Shown one piece after another: positions 1 through 13,500 of a stretch of DNA of 64,000 nt. The stretch spans positions 2,147,001 to 2,211,000 of the forward strand of contig NC_092198.1 of assembly GCF_043641665.1 (NCBI RefSeq), read 5' to 3'. The translations under genes were made by a program, and so were the position numbers. The notes beneath the pieces were generated by a model, which searched no databases, was not told where the DNA came from, and was given only the letters and a program-made list of their open reading frames with translations. Position 1 is the stretch's first letter; each line of letters opens with the position of its first letter. This DNA comes from Enoplosus armatus. Its lineage: Eukaryota > Chordata > Actinopteri > Centrarchiformes > Enoplosidae.

Positions 1-110
1 TACACCATGTTGGCTGTGATCACCTCGAAGCAGTGAGGGTTGCTGCCCTGGGGCAGGCTGCCGAAGTCCTGCGCCGGCTCCACCTGGAGGATCTCGGACA
101 GGGGGATCTC
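1..110 (-). CDS. prkd3: prkd3 coding exon 11 (PH domain), cut by window edge
   Basis: Acceptor CTACAG at 111-116. It reads [20 protein letters not shown] and continues through [14 protein letters not shown] into the edge with an open frame. No donor is visible, so the exon continues leftward outside the window. Confidence 0.93.
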
Positions 111-1739
111 CTGTAGTTTGTCAAATAGAAAGTCAAATAGAACATTTAGAATCCGGTCACATAAAAGACAGAAGTAATCAAAAAATGTTCTTTCAGTTGG
201 ACGTACCTCCACTTTCACCTCAGAAATCCAAACCACTGCACTCCTCTCTTTAAGTTCTGATAAAACGTTCTTGTTAGAACCATTTTAAGAGTCATTGCAG
301 CCAATCAGAAGCCTCCACACAGGACTCAGTTTCAGCCGGTGGCTGCTCCCAGCTCCCTCCATCCTAACACCTCTCCTCTCTCTGCTGAACTGTGAGACGC
401 TCTTTGAATTTCAGTGTTTGAAACTTCCCTTCCTTCCTTTTCTGGCAGAGTGCACCCCCCCCCCCCCCCACCCCCAAAATACCCTCCACCCCTGCAAAAA
501 CCCTTAACCGTGCCAGATCAAACATATAAAGGAGAGCGATCGGCCCAGTGGTGTCTTCATGCCCCTCAGTGTCAGCTGAACGTTTTGTGTTTTGCCAAGT
601 TCACCCCCCCTCTCATCCTCACCCCCAACCACGAACTCTGATCATCATCTATTCATCCTGCCGCTCTGATTAAAAGGCAGGACGTGCCTCAGCCGCTTTG
701 GGCACGAGGCAGCGTGGCGACGAGCCAGAGAGACGGCAGGGAAGCGACCCGAGGCCCCAAAAACCACCTCAAATCTCTGCCCCCCCCCCCACCCCGCTCT
801 CACTTTCTCTTCAAAGGAAGGTTTCTGCAGCGCTTTGTGGTGAAGGTCAACAGGTCGCTGGCAGACACGAGATGAAAGGAGGTGGAGCATCAGAGAGGAA
901 CACGATAGAGAATGAACAGAGCTGCAGTCAGACTGACCTGAATTCACATGTGATCATGTGATATTTCGAGCAAACAAATTTTCCTTCTTGGAAATTCAAA
1001 ATTAGATCAAAAAAATAAAATTCTGCCACCTGAGTTTTTGAGTTCAACCTTTAGCCTCATGTTTAATTCCTGATCTCACATCATACCATGGCCACAGAAA
1101 ATCCAGGTTTCTAAAAGGTGGGCTCAAACATGCTGGTTCTGGTCCCCAGTTTAACCACCACTCAAAATCTGCACTCAAGACAGTAACTGAAGGCAACTAT
1201 CGCAACAGTGATGATGCTTGTTGTGCAGAAACAGGTGATTAACAGGTCAGTCGATCAACAGAAAATAGTTTCAGTCATTTTCTGGTTCCAGCTTCTTGAA
1301 TGTGAGGATTTCCCAAAGGGTCATGGTGGGATTATTATTTTATCTGAACTACTTTTGCGTTCCCCTGATAACAGGAACAGTTAGTGTGTTGGTCCAGTCC
1401 AGCTATAATACACTGACAATTTAGGGGAACGATCTGCAGATACCACAGAAAGGTGATGTGACACTTTACATGACACATTTATTGACAGTAAACAGCCGCT
1501 GACTTTCACTCACGGCGGCAGCAGCTCTGCCTGCGTCTGCTGGCTGACGCTGTGGATCTGATTAATGACCACGGCTGCAGTTGTGGTCGAATTGATCCTA
1601 TGGATATATGGCTATGTTAGTTGTACACATTACTGCTCCTATCAACATTAGCCAAGAAAGGATTTGATATCAGATGTGATAGATGTGTCACCAAAACACC
1701 ACAGGAGTTCAGCCAGCACAACCAGGTCGATTCACTGCG

Positions 1740-1783
<44 letters not shown>

Positions 1784-4700
1784 GACAAACACACACACAA
1801 CCCCTGCATGTAATTAGTGTTACAGCCACAATCACAGGGACAGCTTCAGCCAAAGCTCTGTCATCTTTACAACTACTGTCTGTCTCAACTCAGTGTGGAG
1901 AGCTAGGTTAAGGAGCCTGAGCAGCCACAGCCGAGGGTGCAACAACCAGGGGCGGTCTAATACATAATACTTAATATTGGATCCTAATACAGCTCAGCCT
2001 TCCTCTGTGGATCAGAGGGACCGCAACAGAAAAGAAATTCCCACCGTGAATCACACTGATAGACCAAACCTTAGAAATATCAAACATAAACTCTTCTGTT
2101 AGCAGCGCTGTTCCATGCTCAGTCCTTTAAAATAAGTCATCACAAACATCATTCGCAGATAAAATTTCAAGTTAACTAAGACACTTTAATTGTTTCACAT
2201 ATTTTTCTTTCTAAACTTTCCTCAGTGGATAAACACCTCGACAACCTGATCAGGATAATTACAGTGAATAATCAGACAGTGACGCGTGTTCAGGTCTTGT
2301 GAATGTTGCTGTCTGAACCTGACCCCCCTTCAGTCTTCTGCTTTGTTTGGCCGAGCAGCTGAAACCAGATCTGAGCTGACTGGGTCTCCTACCTTGTAAA
2401 ACTTGGCTCCACTTTCATTCTGAAACAGAGTCAGACTCTTGCTGTCCAGCCTCCAGTAATGTCTCTTCCTCTGCAAAGACAAAGAAGTTCATCACGATAA
2501 AAACAACTTTAGAGATTTATTTCTAAAGATTTTACTTAAAAACATGTGATCAGTTTATAAAATATGATGCATCGCTATAGATTAAACTACCCTCTTCTGT
2601 TGTATTACTGACAGCGGAGCAGCTCAACAAGTGTTTGCTGTAGTATTAAACCGCACTTGCTGTTACCACGGTAACCACGCCTGTCGCCAAAGCGACCGGG
2701 ACTGAAATCTTAAGGAACTTTTAGGTACATCTTCTACTTGTCACTACACTGTGACTGACGGAGACATTTGACTCCACCACTTCCCTTCAGAAGCTGTTGC
2801 TGCTTCCTGACATTGTGACAAGCTGCCGTCATTGATAACCTCGAATCGAATGTACGACGTGATCGAGCGATCAGTTATTGCCAGACAGATCCTGACGCAT
2901 CTCGTCTCGTTACAGATGTAGTTTCCAGATGGCGGCTTTAACGATTCACTCAATAAATATGTGGCCTTTTCTGCCTTTTCTTTTGTTTCCCCTGAAGCTT
3001 ATGTTACTTACCTCCTTAATGTATAACTAATGTGTAATAACTTCTTCTGATATTAGCAGAGTCTCCAGTTCAGGAGAGGTGGTGGGCCTCCACTATAACT
3101 ACTAAAGCTACCACTACAGGGCTGAATGTTTATCAGGGTAAAGGTTTATATTTCCTGTGTGTGTTTGTATGTTTTGTGTCTCTTCTCACCAGGTTGTCGC
3201 GGCTGGTGTAGTGGACCATCCAGCCCTCTTTAACCACCGTAGAGCTTTTCCTCTTGGTGTGTTTGATGGACTGAACCACGCGCATCAGAGGGATGTTACT
3301 GCTGGTGGACGGGCTGCACATGAACAAATATAAAAACCCACAGAAACACAAACACAGACATTTTAGGAACTGCAACAACTTATATGATTAATAACGAAAA
3401 CATCTTACTGACTTAAAGGAACAATAAATAAAGTTTATTCTGCTTCTTTACACAAACTTACTGTGGCCTCTCAAACTGCGACAAAAAGTTATAATTCTGA
3501 AGAAGGAGGAATGTGTTATTTCTTCTGTCAAAAGTTACATTCTGAGGTGTCACATTTAAAGCTTGATTAAAGCCTTCAAAGCCAATCAAATGATACTTCT
3601 TCTATTTTGGCAGCTAAAAGTTTACAGTTTCCATCTTTTATAATATTGAACCGACAAGCAGATAATGTGCGTGAGGATCCGGCGTCACCTGATGGCTCTG
3701 AGCGTCTCGTCGTCCTTCTCGTCCGTGCAGGGACCCTCGATGAAGAAGAGCTTGTCGTCCTGCTCGTCCATGCTGTGACCGCCGTCACTGTTGACGTCAC
3801 AGTTGTCCACCTCCATCGTCGCCTCGGAGTCCGGACTGGGACTGGCTGGTTCTGCAGAAGCACAAAGAGTCTGAGAACTAACTTTCATTAAGCCACAGTT
3901 CCTCTAATGGACAACATATTCTCTCCAGAAACAATAAACAATAATGAACTTTATTTTAATTTTGTTGTAAATAAAATAGTAACTTTGTTTAGGAAAATGC
4001 TGTTTAAATAAAGAGAAAACAGTAATAATACACAGAAAATATAATAAATACAAGTTTGTTTTTTTAGGAGCTAGATGTCGAATATGTTCTAAACCAGCTC
4101 CCTTCATGACCTTTTGCTTATTTACTGTGGCACCCTTTAGTGTATATTATATAGTATTTTAAACTTAAGATATGATTCTGTCTGAGAGATAAACTTTGTT
4201 CTCAGTAACAAATACAATATTTGTTGCTACCAAACTGATTTGTCGGTAAAGTTGGATGTTTTTATTGGGAAGTTAACAACAGAGCTGCCTCTGTGCACAG
4301 ATCTCTCACACTTTAATAAAAACACATAAATCAAAACGAACAGAAGCAGTGTTTGTTTCACTGTAAATATACATTACAGTGAGGATAACAGGTGTACAGG
4401 TGTGTTGTGTGGACACAGTAACAAGTTAAACAAACTCACCTCCATTGAAGTCGACCTCACCGAGGCAGTCTCGGGGTACTTTGACCGCACATCTCTTATG
4501 GCAGTTAAATTTACAATCTGCAGCAGGAAAGATACGAAGAATTAAAAAAATACAGAATCAAACATTCATCCACTTTAGAAAAAGTGAAGTCTTCATCATC
4601 TGGTGAGAACTGTGTCAGGCCAATGAACGCAAACACATGTTCATAAAGAAATAAGACCAAATGATTCCCTTTAGATGATTTTTCTTGGTGTGTGTGTGTC

Positions 4701-6573
4701 GTCACCTTTGCACTGCATCCCCTGGCGGAAGAGGCCCTTCAGCAGACGTTTGCAGAACTGACAGATGGTGGGACGGGTGTAGGTGTGGACGGAGAAGGTG
4801 TGAGGGACTTTGACCCGACCCAGGACCATCTTCTCCATCCAGATGGGACGACCGCTCAGCAGGGAGTTACGCTTCCCGGCACCCAAGAGGGGGCGCTGCG
4901 TCAGCCGGGAGGGAGGGAAGGAGGGAGGAGAAGAAAAGAAAAAGGAGGGTAAAGAAATTAGGAGATTGTATGTTTGTGTTCAGAACTTCAAACACACTCA
5001 TATCATCATGTCATTTTGTCATAAACGTTAACATAAGAAAACATTTTTGCTCCCTTAAATTTGTCTTAAACGTTAAACGTAATTGTGCTCACAATTAAGG
5101 TCACACCCGCCAAAGAATGACGGAGAGCCCGTAGGGACAATAAGGCCTACGATTATCAATAAGTACATGAATTTATTTATATCACATTTTTGTCAAGACT
5201 TCACAGCTTTATATAAAAATAACTCCCAGTAAAATTATCATTAATCAATTAACGACAATTAAAATGGTAATTAAATTGAGTTTTTAATAGTTTTCCTACT
5301 AATTTATAGATGTATAAAGTCTCCTGAGAGCCCAAAATACATTTCATCACTGACATTACTGCCAACAGCAGGTAAGAGAAAATATTTATTTCAATAATTA
5401 AATTGACTTTTTAATAGTTTTCCTACTAATTTATAGATGTATAAAGTCTCCTGAGAGCCCAAAATACATTTCATCACTGACATTACTGCCAACAGCAGGT
5501 AAGAGAAAATATTTATTTCAATAATTAAATTCTCGATTTCTCCTTTTTTTAGGGAAGTGAATTCAAGACTTTTCAAGACCTGCAGATGATATGTTTTTTT
5601 TTTTTGTCACGGAAAAAGGTTTTTCTCCCTGAAGGGAAATGAAGGGAACAATCAGGGTTCAGGAGGTTCATCTGAGACACCAGATTTGGAGAATTGTTCC
5701 CTCGTCGTGAAAGTAGAGCACAGATGAAATCTTTTCTATCCACTAGAACAATGGCTGTCCTTGTACAACGTGCAGCTTATAGACTGCAGTCCTGGAAAGA
5801 GCAGGAAGCATGTGACACAATGGGCCTGAATTAGTACAGAACAGTGTGATAATCCACCTTCTCACATCACACTCTGATTCATCACCTAACAAAGTCAAAA
5901 TTAGGATTGGCAGAAATCTTCTGCCTAAAATATAGCATTAGTTCCTCTGAAGACATTTACATTTTTAATAGTTTCATAAACTTGTCATGAACATTATTCC
6001 TCTTATCACGAAGAACTTCTTCTTCTTCAGTTAAATGTAGGTAGTTTTTAACTCAGAGTTTTGTTTTTTCAGGCATTTCAAAATCTTTATTAAATGAGAA
6101 AAATATATTGTAAAAAACTAAAAGATGTTTTGAGCAGCAGAAAGATTTGTGGCAAAGACCTTAAAACATCGACACCTAAAACCAAAACGATCCATGAGTT
6201 TATGGAAGAAACTGGGTTACAGTCGGTTTTCTTCAGTAAAATAGATTTCTTTGCCATGTGTACAAGCAACCGGGTTTCTAATCCGCTTTTAAACAAATAC
6301 GCGATGCGTCCATATACTTTACTAGAATTCCGTCCAAAGACAACAAACAATAAAAAAGTCTGTTTTCTCTGAGTAACCTGGTAAAGTGAACACACTGAAT
6401 GTGAATGGCTTGAGCTGACCCTTTAAAAAGGTGTGTGTTGTTGTTGCTGAACTATCTTTAAGTTCAACAGCAGCAAAGAGCAGAAGTTAGCATGTTTATA
6501 AGGATGTTTGGTTAAAAGACAGCTCACTCGGCCTGATCAAGGTCTTTACTCTCTGTGTTCTGATGGTTCAAAG

Positions 6574-6620
<47 letters not shown>

Positions 6621-6736
6621 ATAACAGTGTGACAGAGCTGACAAAAGTTTGTTTGTTCCAGTGTGAAGCTCTGACTGTGACTCACTTTGTTCACTGGTTT
6701 TAACGGGATGGAAAATCCAGTGGTTCGCCTCCAGGC

Positions 6737-6771
<35 letters not shown>

Positions 6772-6797
6772 TGTGTGTGAGAGACAGAGAGAGAGAC

Positions 6798-6828
<31 letters not shown>

Positions 6829-7243
6829 CAGAGAGAGAGTGTGTGTGAGAGACAGAGAGAGAGACAGAGAGAGACAGAGAGAGAGAGAGAGAGACAGAGA
6901 GAGAGTGTGTGTGAGAGACAGAGAGAGAGACAGAGAGAGAGAGAGTGAGAGAGAGAGACAGACAGAGAGAGAGAGAGACAGAGAGAGACAGAGAGAGAGA
7001 GAGACAGAGAGAGAGTGTGTGTGAGAGACAGAGAGAGAGACAGAGAGAGAGAGAGTGAGAGAGAGAGACAGACAGAGAGAGAGAGAGACAGAGAGAGAGA
7101 GAGACAGAGAGAGACAGAGAGAGACAGACAGAGAGAGAGAGACAGACAGAGAGACAGAGACAGAGAGAGACAGAGAGAGAGAGAGAGAGACAGAGAGAGA
7201 GAGAGAGACAGAGACAGAGAGAGAGACAGAGAGAGAGAGAGAC

Positions 7244-7274
<31 letters not shown>

Positions 7275-7313
7275 CAGAGAGAGAGTGTGTGTGAGACAGA
7301 CAGAGAGAGAGAC

Positions 7314-7354
<41 letters not shown>

Positions 7355-7563
7355 GAGTGTGTGTGAGAGACAGAGAGAGAGACAGAGAGAGACAGAGAGA
7401 GAGAGAGAGAGACAGAGAGAGAGTGTGTGTGAGAGACAGAGAGAGAGACAGAGAGAGAGAGAGTGAGAGAGAGAGACAGAGAGAGACAGAGAGAGACAGA
7501 CAGAGAGAGAGAGACAGACAGAGAGACAGAGACAGAGAGAGACAGAGAGAGAGAGAGAGAGAC

Positions 7564-7596
<33 letters not shown>

Positions 7597-10500
7597 CAGA
7601 GAGAGAGAGAGAGAGAGACTACTACTACTACTGGAAATGGCTCACTGGTTGCACAATATAGATCTGCTAGCATGGAAAGTCTGTTTTCATTCACGTCATT
7701 CATTATTTGTCAATCTCTAAACTTACTTTCACTTCACTAACGACTCATCAGCATGTGTTTAACTCCAGCCACAAGACTCAGACTGTTCGAAGGATCCTGA
7801 CATTTGGGGTCAGTCTATGACATGGATCTGGATTTGATAAAAACGTGTTCCCTGTGTTCTTATAGCCATTCATCCATCCATTTGCCTATCCAGCCTATCC
7901 CAGCATGCACTGGGCGAGAGGCAGGGTGCATTCTGACACACATATAGACTCACAACAGTTCACACTCACAATCACACCTACGGGCAATTTAGAGTTTCCA
8001 GGTCACCCGACCGGCACATGTTTGGAGTGTGGGAGGAAACCGGAGCAGCCCAGGCAAAGACAAGTCAGGTTCTTATTGCTGTGTGGTACTATTATTATTA
8101 TTATTATTATTTGTAAGTTTAGTCTGCATTTTGTCCGGAATCATGTTGTCGTACAGCTGCTTGTGTTAAGACGACATCATCATTACTTATATTGTGTTCA
8201 ATGAACAAAACAATTAGTAAAAGTAAGTTAGATACTGAGAATAGTACAATTTTAGGTATCAGATACTGCAGGTGTTATATTAGCACCACAACAAAAGCAT
8301 TAAAAACATTTTTGAATGTGATATAAAATGAACAGTGCAGGGTGTAATAAGAAGTACAAAAGAAAAACATATATTTGATAGCAGTTTAAAGCAGTTGTAA
8401 CAATTACGTAATGCTGAATAAACACATCAACTGTAAAGCTGACTGAACCTGTGAACGCCTGCTTCATCAGACTGACTGACGTAAACCCACCTCCTCCTGC
8501 GGTGTCGGGGTGAACTCGGTGGAAGGGGGTCGAGCGATGGACATGACGGAGCCCGGCAGGGACACGTTGGACAGCCGTCTCTTCTTGACCCCGCTGCAGT
8601 TGTTGGGGATCTTGAACGCGCACCGTTTGTGGTAGTTCAGTCCACATCCTGAAGAGGAGAAAAGAGTGTGAACTGTTATGTCATTTCATTTTATCCTCCT
8701 GTTGTTGGGCTTGCCAGCAGCGTCAGTCAGTAGAAACTCACTCTGTGCGGCCAAACTTTGCTTAAAATCACAGAACTACATTTTAACTGACGACGTATAA
8801 TCCCCTAGATCCCAGTTCCCTTTGTGTAGGTGCCCTGACCACCCAGTCTAATCTGCTGGTGCATCGTCAAACTATTTCTTTATGGTGCTGTTGATGTAAG
8901 TGTATTCCTCCTCCTCACACATACCTGCACATTCCTCTGGTCACACGTACGTATAAATGAATACACGACACACTTCATTCATGCATTCAAAAATATGAAA
9001 CATCTGTACGTAGTAACAACAAAAACAACCAAATTCAAATCAGAACCTCTGTTTTGTCTTATTGTCTGTATATTTTGTTACACCTATGTCTGTCTAATTT
9101 GTCAAATAAAATGATTGAATAAATAAAGGGCCTGAATAACAGCATTAAGAGATGTGCAATAAAATGGTTTATTCATGCAGCAGAAAGGAGCAGGATCTGA
9201 ACCAAGGACCTCGACACCCAAACTGTCTGTTTGTTTAGAATTTTTTCAGACTGCAGGTACACGAATATTAAAGAGCCCCCGATGTGGTTAGTGAGGTTGT
9301 TTACAAAATTAGATTTACACCAACGACAAAAGTCTTCTTCTGCGGATTATTTCAAAACTACGCTTTTTAACCGTTTCAACAAGTTATATAAGCGGAAGTT
9401 GTGTTTCTGTCCTGACAGCCGCTCGGCTGCTCAGAACATCAAGCGTCTCTTTCCTCTGCTTGGCATCACTACAGTTAAGATTCACTCAGAGGTTTCTGAG
9501 CGCCGACATCAAGACTTGAAAGATGTGAAAAATAGTTGCAGGAAGTCACCAGAGTCAATGAAGACATCCTGCTGTACAGTCGCTGCAGCTTTCAGGCTCG
9601 AACACCAGTGTGTGAAAATCTGTGTGTGTGTGTGTGTTGGACGTGTGCCTGGACCTTGACTCGTAGGATTCAAAGCCGAGGCTGAGCCCCGACGAGTCAC
9701 TGCAGGCAGCCTAAATCCCAATCTGATCTGCTTGACACCTGCTTGACTTTGTTGGGTTTATATGCTAAAGTGTGTTTCAGTATTTCTGTAGTCGCTACAG
9801 AGCTTTCAGGTGATGTCCCCCTGTGGCGGCCATATTGGAGGTCCTCGGCCCTGTGAGTGGCTGTTTCTGTCAGTTCATCCCGTGTTTACATAACGTCAAC
9901 TTGTTAACCAGCTAATCACAGAATCACATTTGACTTGCACACTAGTAGTAGATCGTGTCGGCATGTTAACAGCAGCGAGTCAGATAATGAACGTCGTTCA
10001 GGAACTGCTGCCCCTGAAACTCCAAAAAATAAACCAAATAAGGATAAACATGGTTATTGACTCCAATAATAACATGGTGTGTTGTGACCTTGAACCTTGC
10101 TTTATTTGCGCAAATTTGACTCTTGGAGTGTTTATACAGTCCATGTTTAAACAGCAAATGTACCAACTCTACAGATGATAGCTGGAACTAGGTAGCAGTG
10201 TACGCACTGACCAGTGTGTGGAGTGTTTAAGTGACTGTGACTTTCTGTCTACTCCAGTAGTATAAAGGCATGACTGCCTATTGGTTCACTAGTGTGGCTT
10301 GTATTAATTATCGGTGAGAGTTGCCCAGAGCATCAGGCAGCTGAATGTGATTTGTACCGACAGTGTTTAGATTAGTGAAAGCTGCAGATCTACAGGTGTA
10401 CTGATCTACAGGAGCGGAGGATTCTTTAAACCAGTTGCATCCCTATTGGAGGAAATGAAACCTTTCTTGTGCAGCATGAAACTTGTAGCTTGTTAATATT

Positions 10501-13500
10501 ACAAAACCTTGTACATGCTGAAACATAAAATGCATCTCAAATCCATCTGTGATGCCGCCAACATTTTAATTAAATATGCTTCTCTTTCAGTTTGATGCAG
10601 CCTGTTCGTTCAGGATGCGTGTGACTGCAGGTGTAAACCACAGCAGCACAGAGTCACCATAACCTTAAATAACCCAGCAGGAGTAAAACCCCCAGCCTCG
10701 CAGCATCTTGTTACCACATTCTTACCTTCACATTTGAGGCCCTGTCTGACGAGCCCCCACAGCATCTCCCCGCAGTCATCGCAGAAGGCCGGCGCCTTGT
10801 AGGAGTGAACGTACAGTGCGTGAGGTCGGATCTGGAAGTCCTCGGCTGTGGCGAGAGCTGAAACCAACAAATACAGAGCAGTCAGGCAACAGACGACAAC
10901 ATGGGACGTTTGCAGCTGAACCATTCTTTAATGTCCTACTGATACTGAAACCGATCTGGGGAAGACTAAGTCTAAAGAAGGCTTGTTTTAAATTAGTAAA
11001 ACTAATCCAGTCCAGGCCTGAAATATAACGTAATCTGTATAACATCTTTCCTTACACGCCAAAAGTATTCTTCATAGTGGCTTGTAGTGTTTTGTATAAC
11101 ATCCAAGATATATAAGAGAAGTGTGTGTGGATCTGTTGTAGCTGGAAGGTTTGAACAGGACTTTGACTGCCTCTCTTTGTCCTCAGCATGAACAAAAAAC
11201 ACATGAATGAAAGTTAATTTACATGTCAAAGATCGTGTGATACGGTCGAAAGCTCCAGAACAGGAACTGAGCGGATCCCTGTGGTGAGAGGGTTCCGTCA
11301 ACTGCTGTTTCCAAGACCAAGAGTGAACTTGAAGGTCTCAGCTTTTAGGCCAACATGGACGAGAAAAGTGCTCCAAAACAACTGGGGAAACTCCAACTGC
11401 TGATGAAGAGCGTGTGATACGACCGCAGGACAACCCACCTTAGCAATGTCACTTTTTGTATTTTAAGAATAAGTTCCAAACAGAGCGCAACAAGGCTGTT
11501 TTACCTGGAGCACAATAAACAAATACAATAGACAAAGGACTGGAAATTGATCTGGATTTACATACATGATTGTGATCCATGGATCAGCCCTGATTGTTAT
11601 CCTAATCACTGCCTCAGGACATCCACAGAGATCATAACTACAGTATCTTGTGATGCTATCTTTTGGATAACAGAGGAGGAAGCTAATATTAGGACAACAG
11701 CTATGCTGGCAGGTCTGTGAGAATGTACTTAGGCACAGCGGTGCTTTGAGCGAAATGCTAACATCAGCATGCTAACATGCTCACAATGACAATGCTAACA
11801 TGATGATGTTAAGCAGGTATCATGTTTACCATGTTAGTTTAACATGCTAACATTTGCTAATTAGCAAAGTATTGGACAAAATAAAGTTTTGACCTGATGA
11901 TGGCGCTAGAGTCAGAGGATCACCAAAGTTATGAGGATTCATCCTGCGGGGGACATGAACGTCTGCACCAAATTCTATGGCAATCCATCCAATAGTTTTT
12001 GAGATATTTCACTCAAAATCACAAATGTGAACCTCACTGTGGAACAAGAGGGAAAGTCAGGGGATTATCAAAGTTATTAGGATTCATCATTTAGGAACCT
12101 TGAATGTCTGCACCAAATCCATCCAATAGTTGAGAGATATTAGAGATATTTCAGTCTGGACCATCCCTCGAGCCATGCTTACCCCTCTGCTACAAATAAA
12201 AATAACACAGTCGGAGCACAGTCAGATAGTTATCTAACCTGTTGACCCCTCTGTTGACCTTAAGAGCCTGTTCAGGCCTGTTAGCCAGAGAATGATATTG
12301 GTATTCCTCCTCTCAGAATCTGACAATCTAAAAAACATGTAGTCAGGTATGAGTTGTTACTGAGAGAGGCAGACATACTAACAGAGACATGAACTAGATA
12401 AGCCTTGCAGAGTTTTGCAGCAGCAGCAGGAGAAGGAAGAAGAGGAGGAGGAGGGGGAGAAAGAGGAGGAGGAAGTGGTTGTGGGTTTGAGCCCAGTGCG
12501 GTTCAGGCTGTGACTTCGTTTTCTTCCTCCCGTGTAATTTAAACCTGCCGCTGCTCTGCATCTGGGTGTTCAGCTGTTAAGGTGTCAGTTCTAGTTTTTA
12601 CAGCCCAACCTGTCGACGCGACTCAGGAAACGACAATCCTACACACAATATTATGGTGAGAGCGCGCAGGGTGACCCGGGGCGACGCCGCAGTGGAGGAA
12701 ACCAGATCTGAGGCGACCTCACCGCTCTCACTCAGAGGTGGATTAACAAGAGAGCTGAGACAAAACAAACAATAAAAACATAAACATATGGAGCGCTTTA
12801 AGTTGTTACTGCCTGCAGAGACTCTCCAACTGCTGAACGGTCACAGGGTCCAACCTGCACAGACAATGTGTACAGATAAATAATAACGGTACTAATAATA
12901 GTGTTAATAACATTTAATAAAACATTAAATGTTGTAAATTGTTATTCTAAATCTATACGTTTGACATGAAACCAAATAAAGATTAGACACATATCACTTT
13001 ATTTATTTACTCCTAATCTAGGTGGACTTCTGATGCTGGTCGTGGTCGTATTCCTGATATCAGGGGTCAGGAGCTAGAAGCAGGGCGCTAATTAGACTGA
13101 TGAAGAGGATGAAGGCAATCAATAGATTGATTGAGAGTTTGTTTCTTACCGGAGAGCACCACCTCGACCAGGTCGCCTTCGTGGATCTCCTCCGCTGAGG
13201 TCAGGCGCTGCAGGATGTTGTCCGAGTTCAGGTCATGACGGAAGAGCAGGATCTTGTCGTACATCCCGAAAAATCCACATTCAGGGAACTGAGGAAGGGG
13301 AGGAGGGAGGAAGAGGAGGTCAGGGATTCATGTAGACTCAGAGTGAAGTTACTGCTGAGTTGAAAATGTTATAACTTGAGCACAAACAGATCCCCAGAAG
13401 CTGAACATACAAAACAACGAGCAGAAAGGAGAGAAAAATAACAACAACTGAAGTTCCCGGTAAGTTTAGAAATCTGTAGCATAGCACATGTTTTATTGCA

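Larger units (their letters stand above)
111..2392 (-). other. prkd3 intron 10
   Basis: Non-coding. It holds poly-C tracts near 457-470 and 780-792, a CA microsatellite (1742-1778) and a minus-oriented fragment of the TAGGGCTGCAAC MITE (1236-1314). Short open frames here are low complexity or incidental. Confidence 0.85.
4896..8490 (-). other. prkd3 intron 5, repeat-dense
   Basis: Contains a 127-bp tandem duplication (5271-5531), a GT microsatellite (6577-6619), the 880-bp GA/GACA array (6740-7619), a retrotransposon-like segment (7866-8065) and a short TTA run (8091-8109). No coding exon is missing by phase. Confidence 0.85.

Noticed and set aside
5271..5531. CRISPR-like direct repeats
   Set aside because: Only two long contiguous copies with no spacers, in a vertebrate genome.
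6738..7740. Open frames of 321 and 241 codons over the GA satellite
   Set aside because: Products are pure Ser/Leu or Arg/Glu repeats from simple sequence; no coding signal.
9231..9659. 142-codon plus-strand frame in prkd3 intron 4
   Set aside because: Ends in a TG run, no known motif, and no support for splice sites or a promoter.
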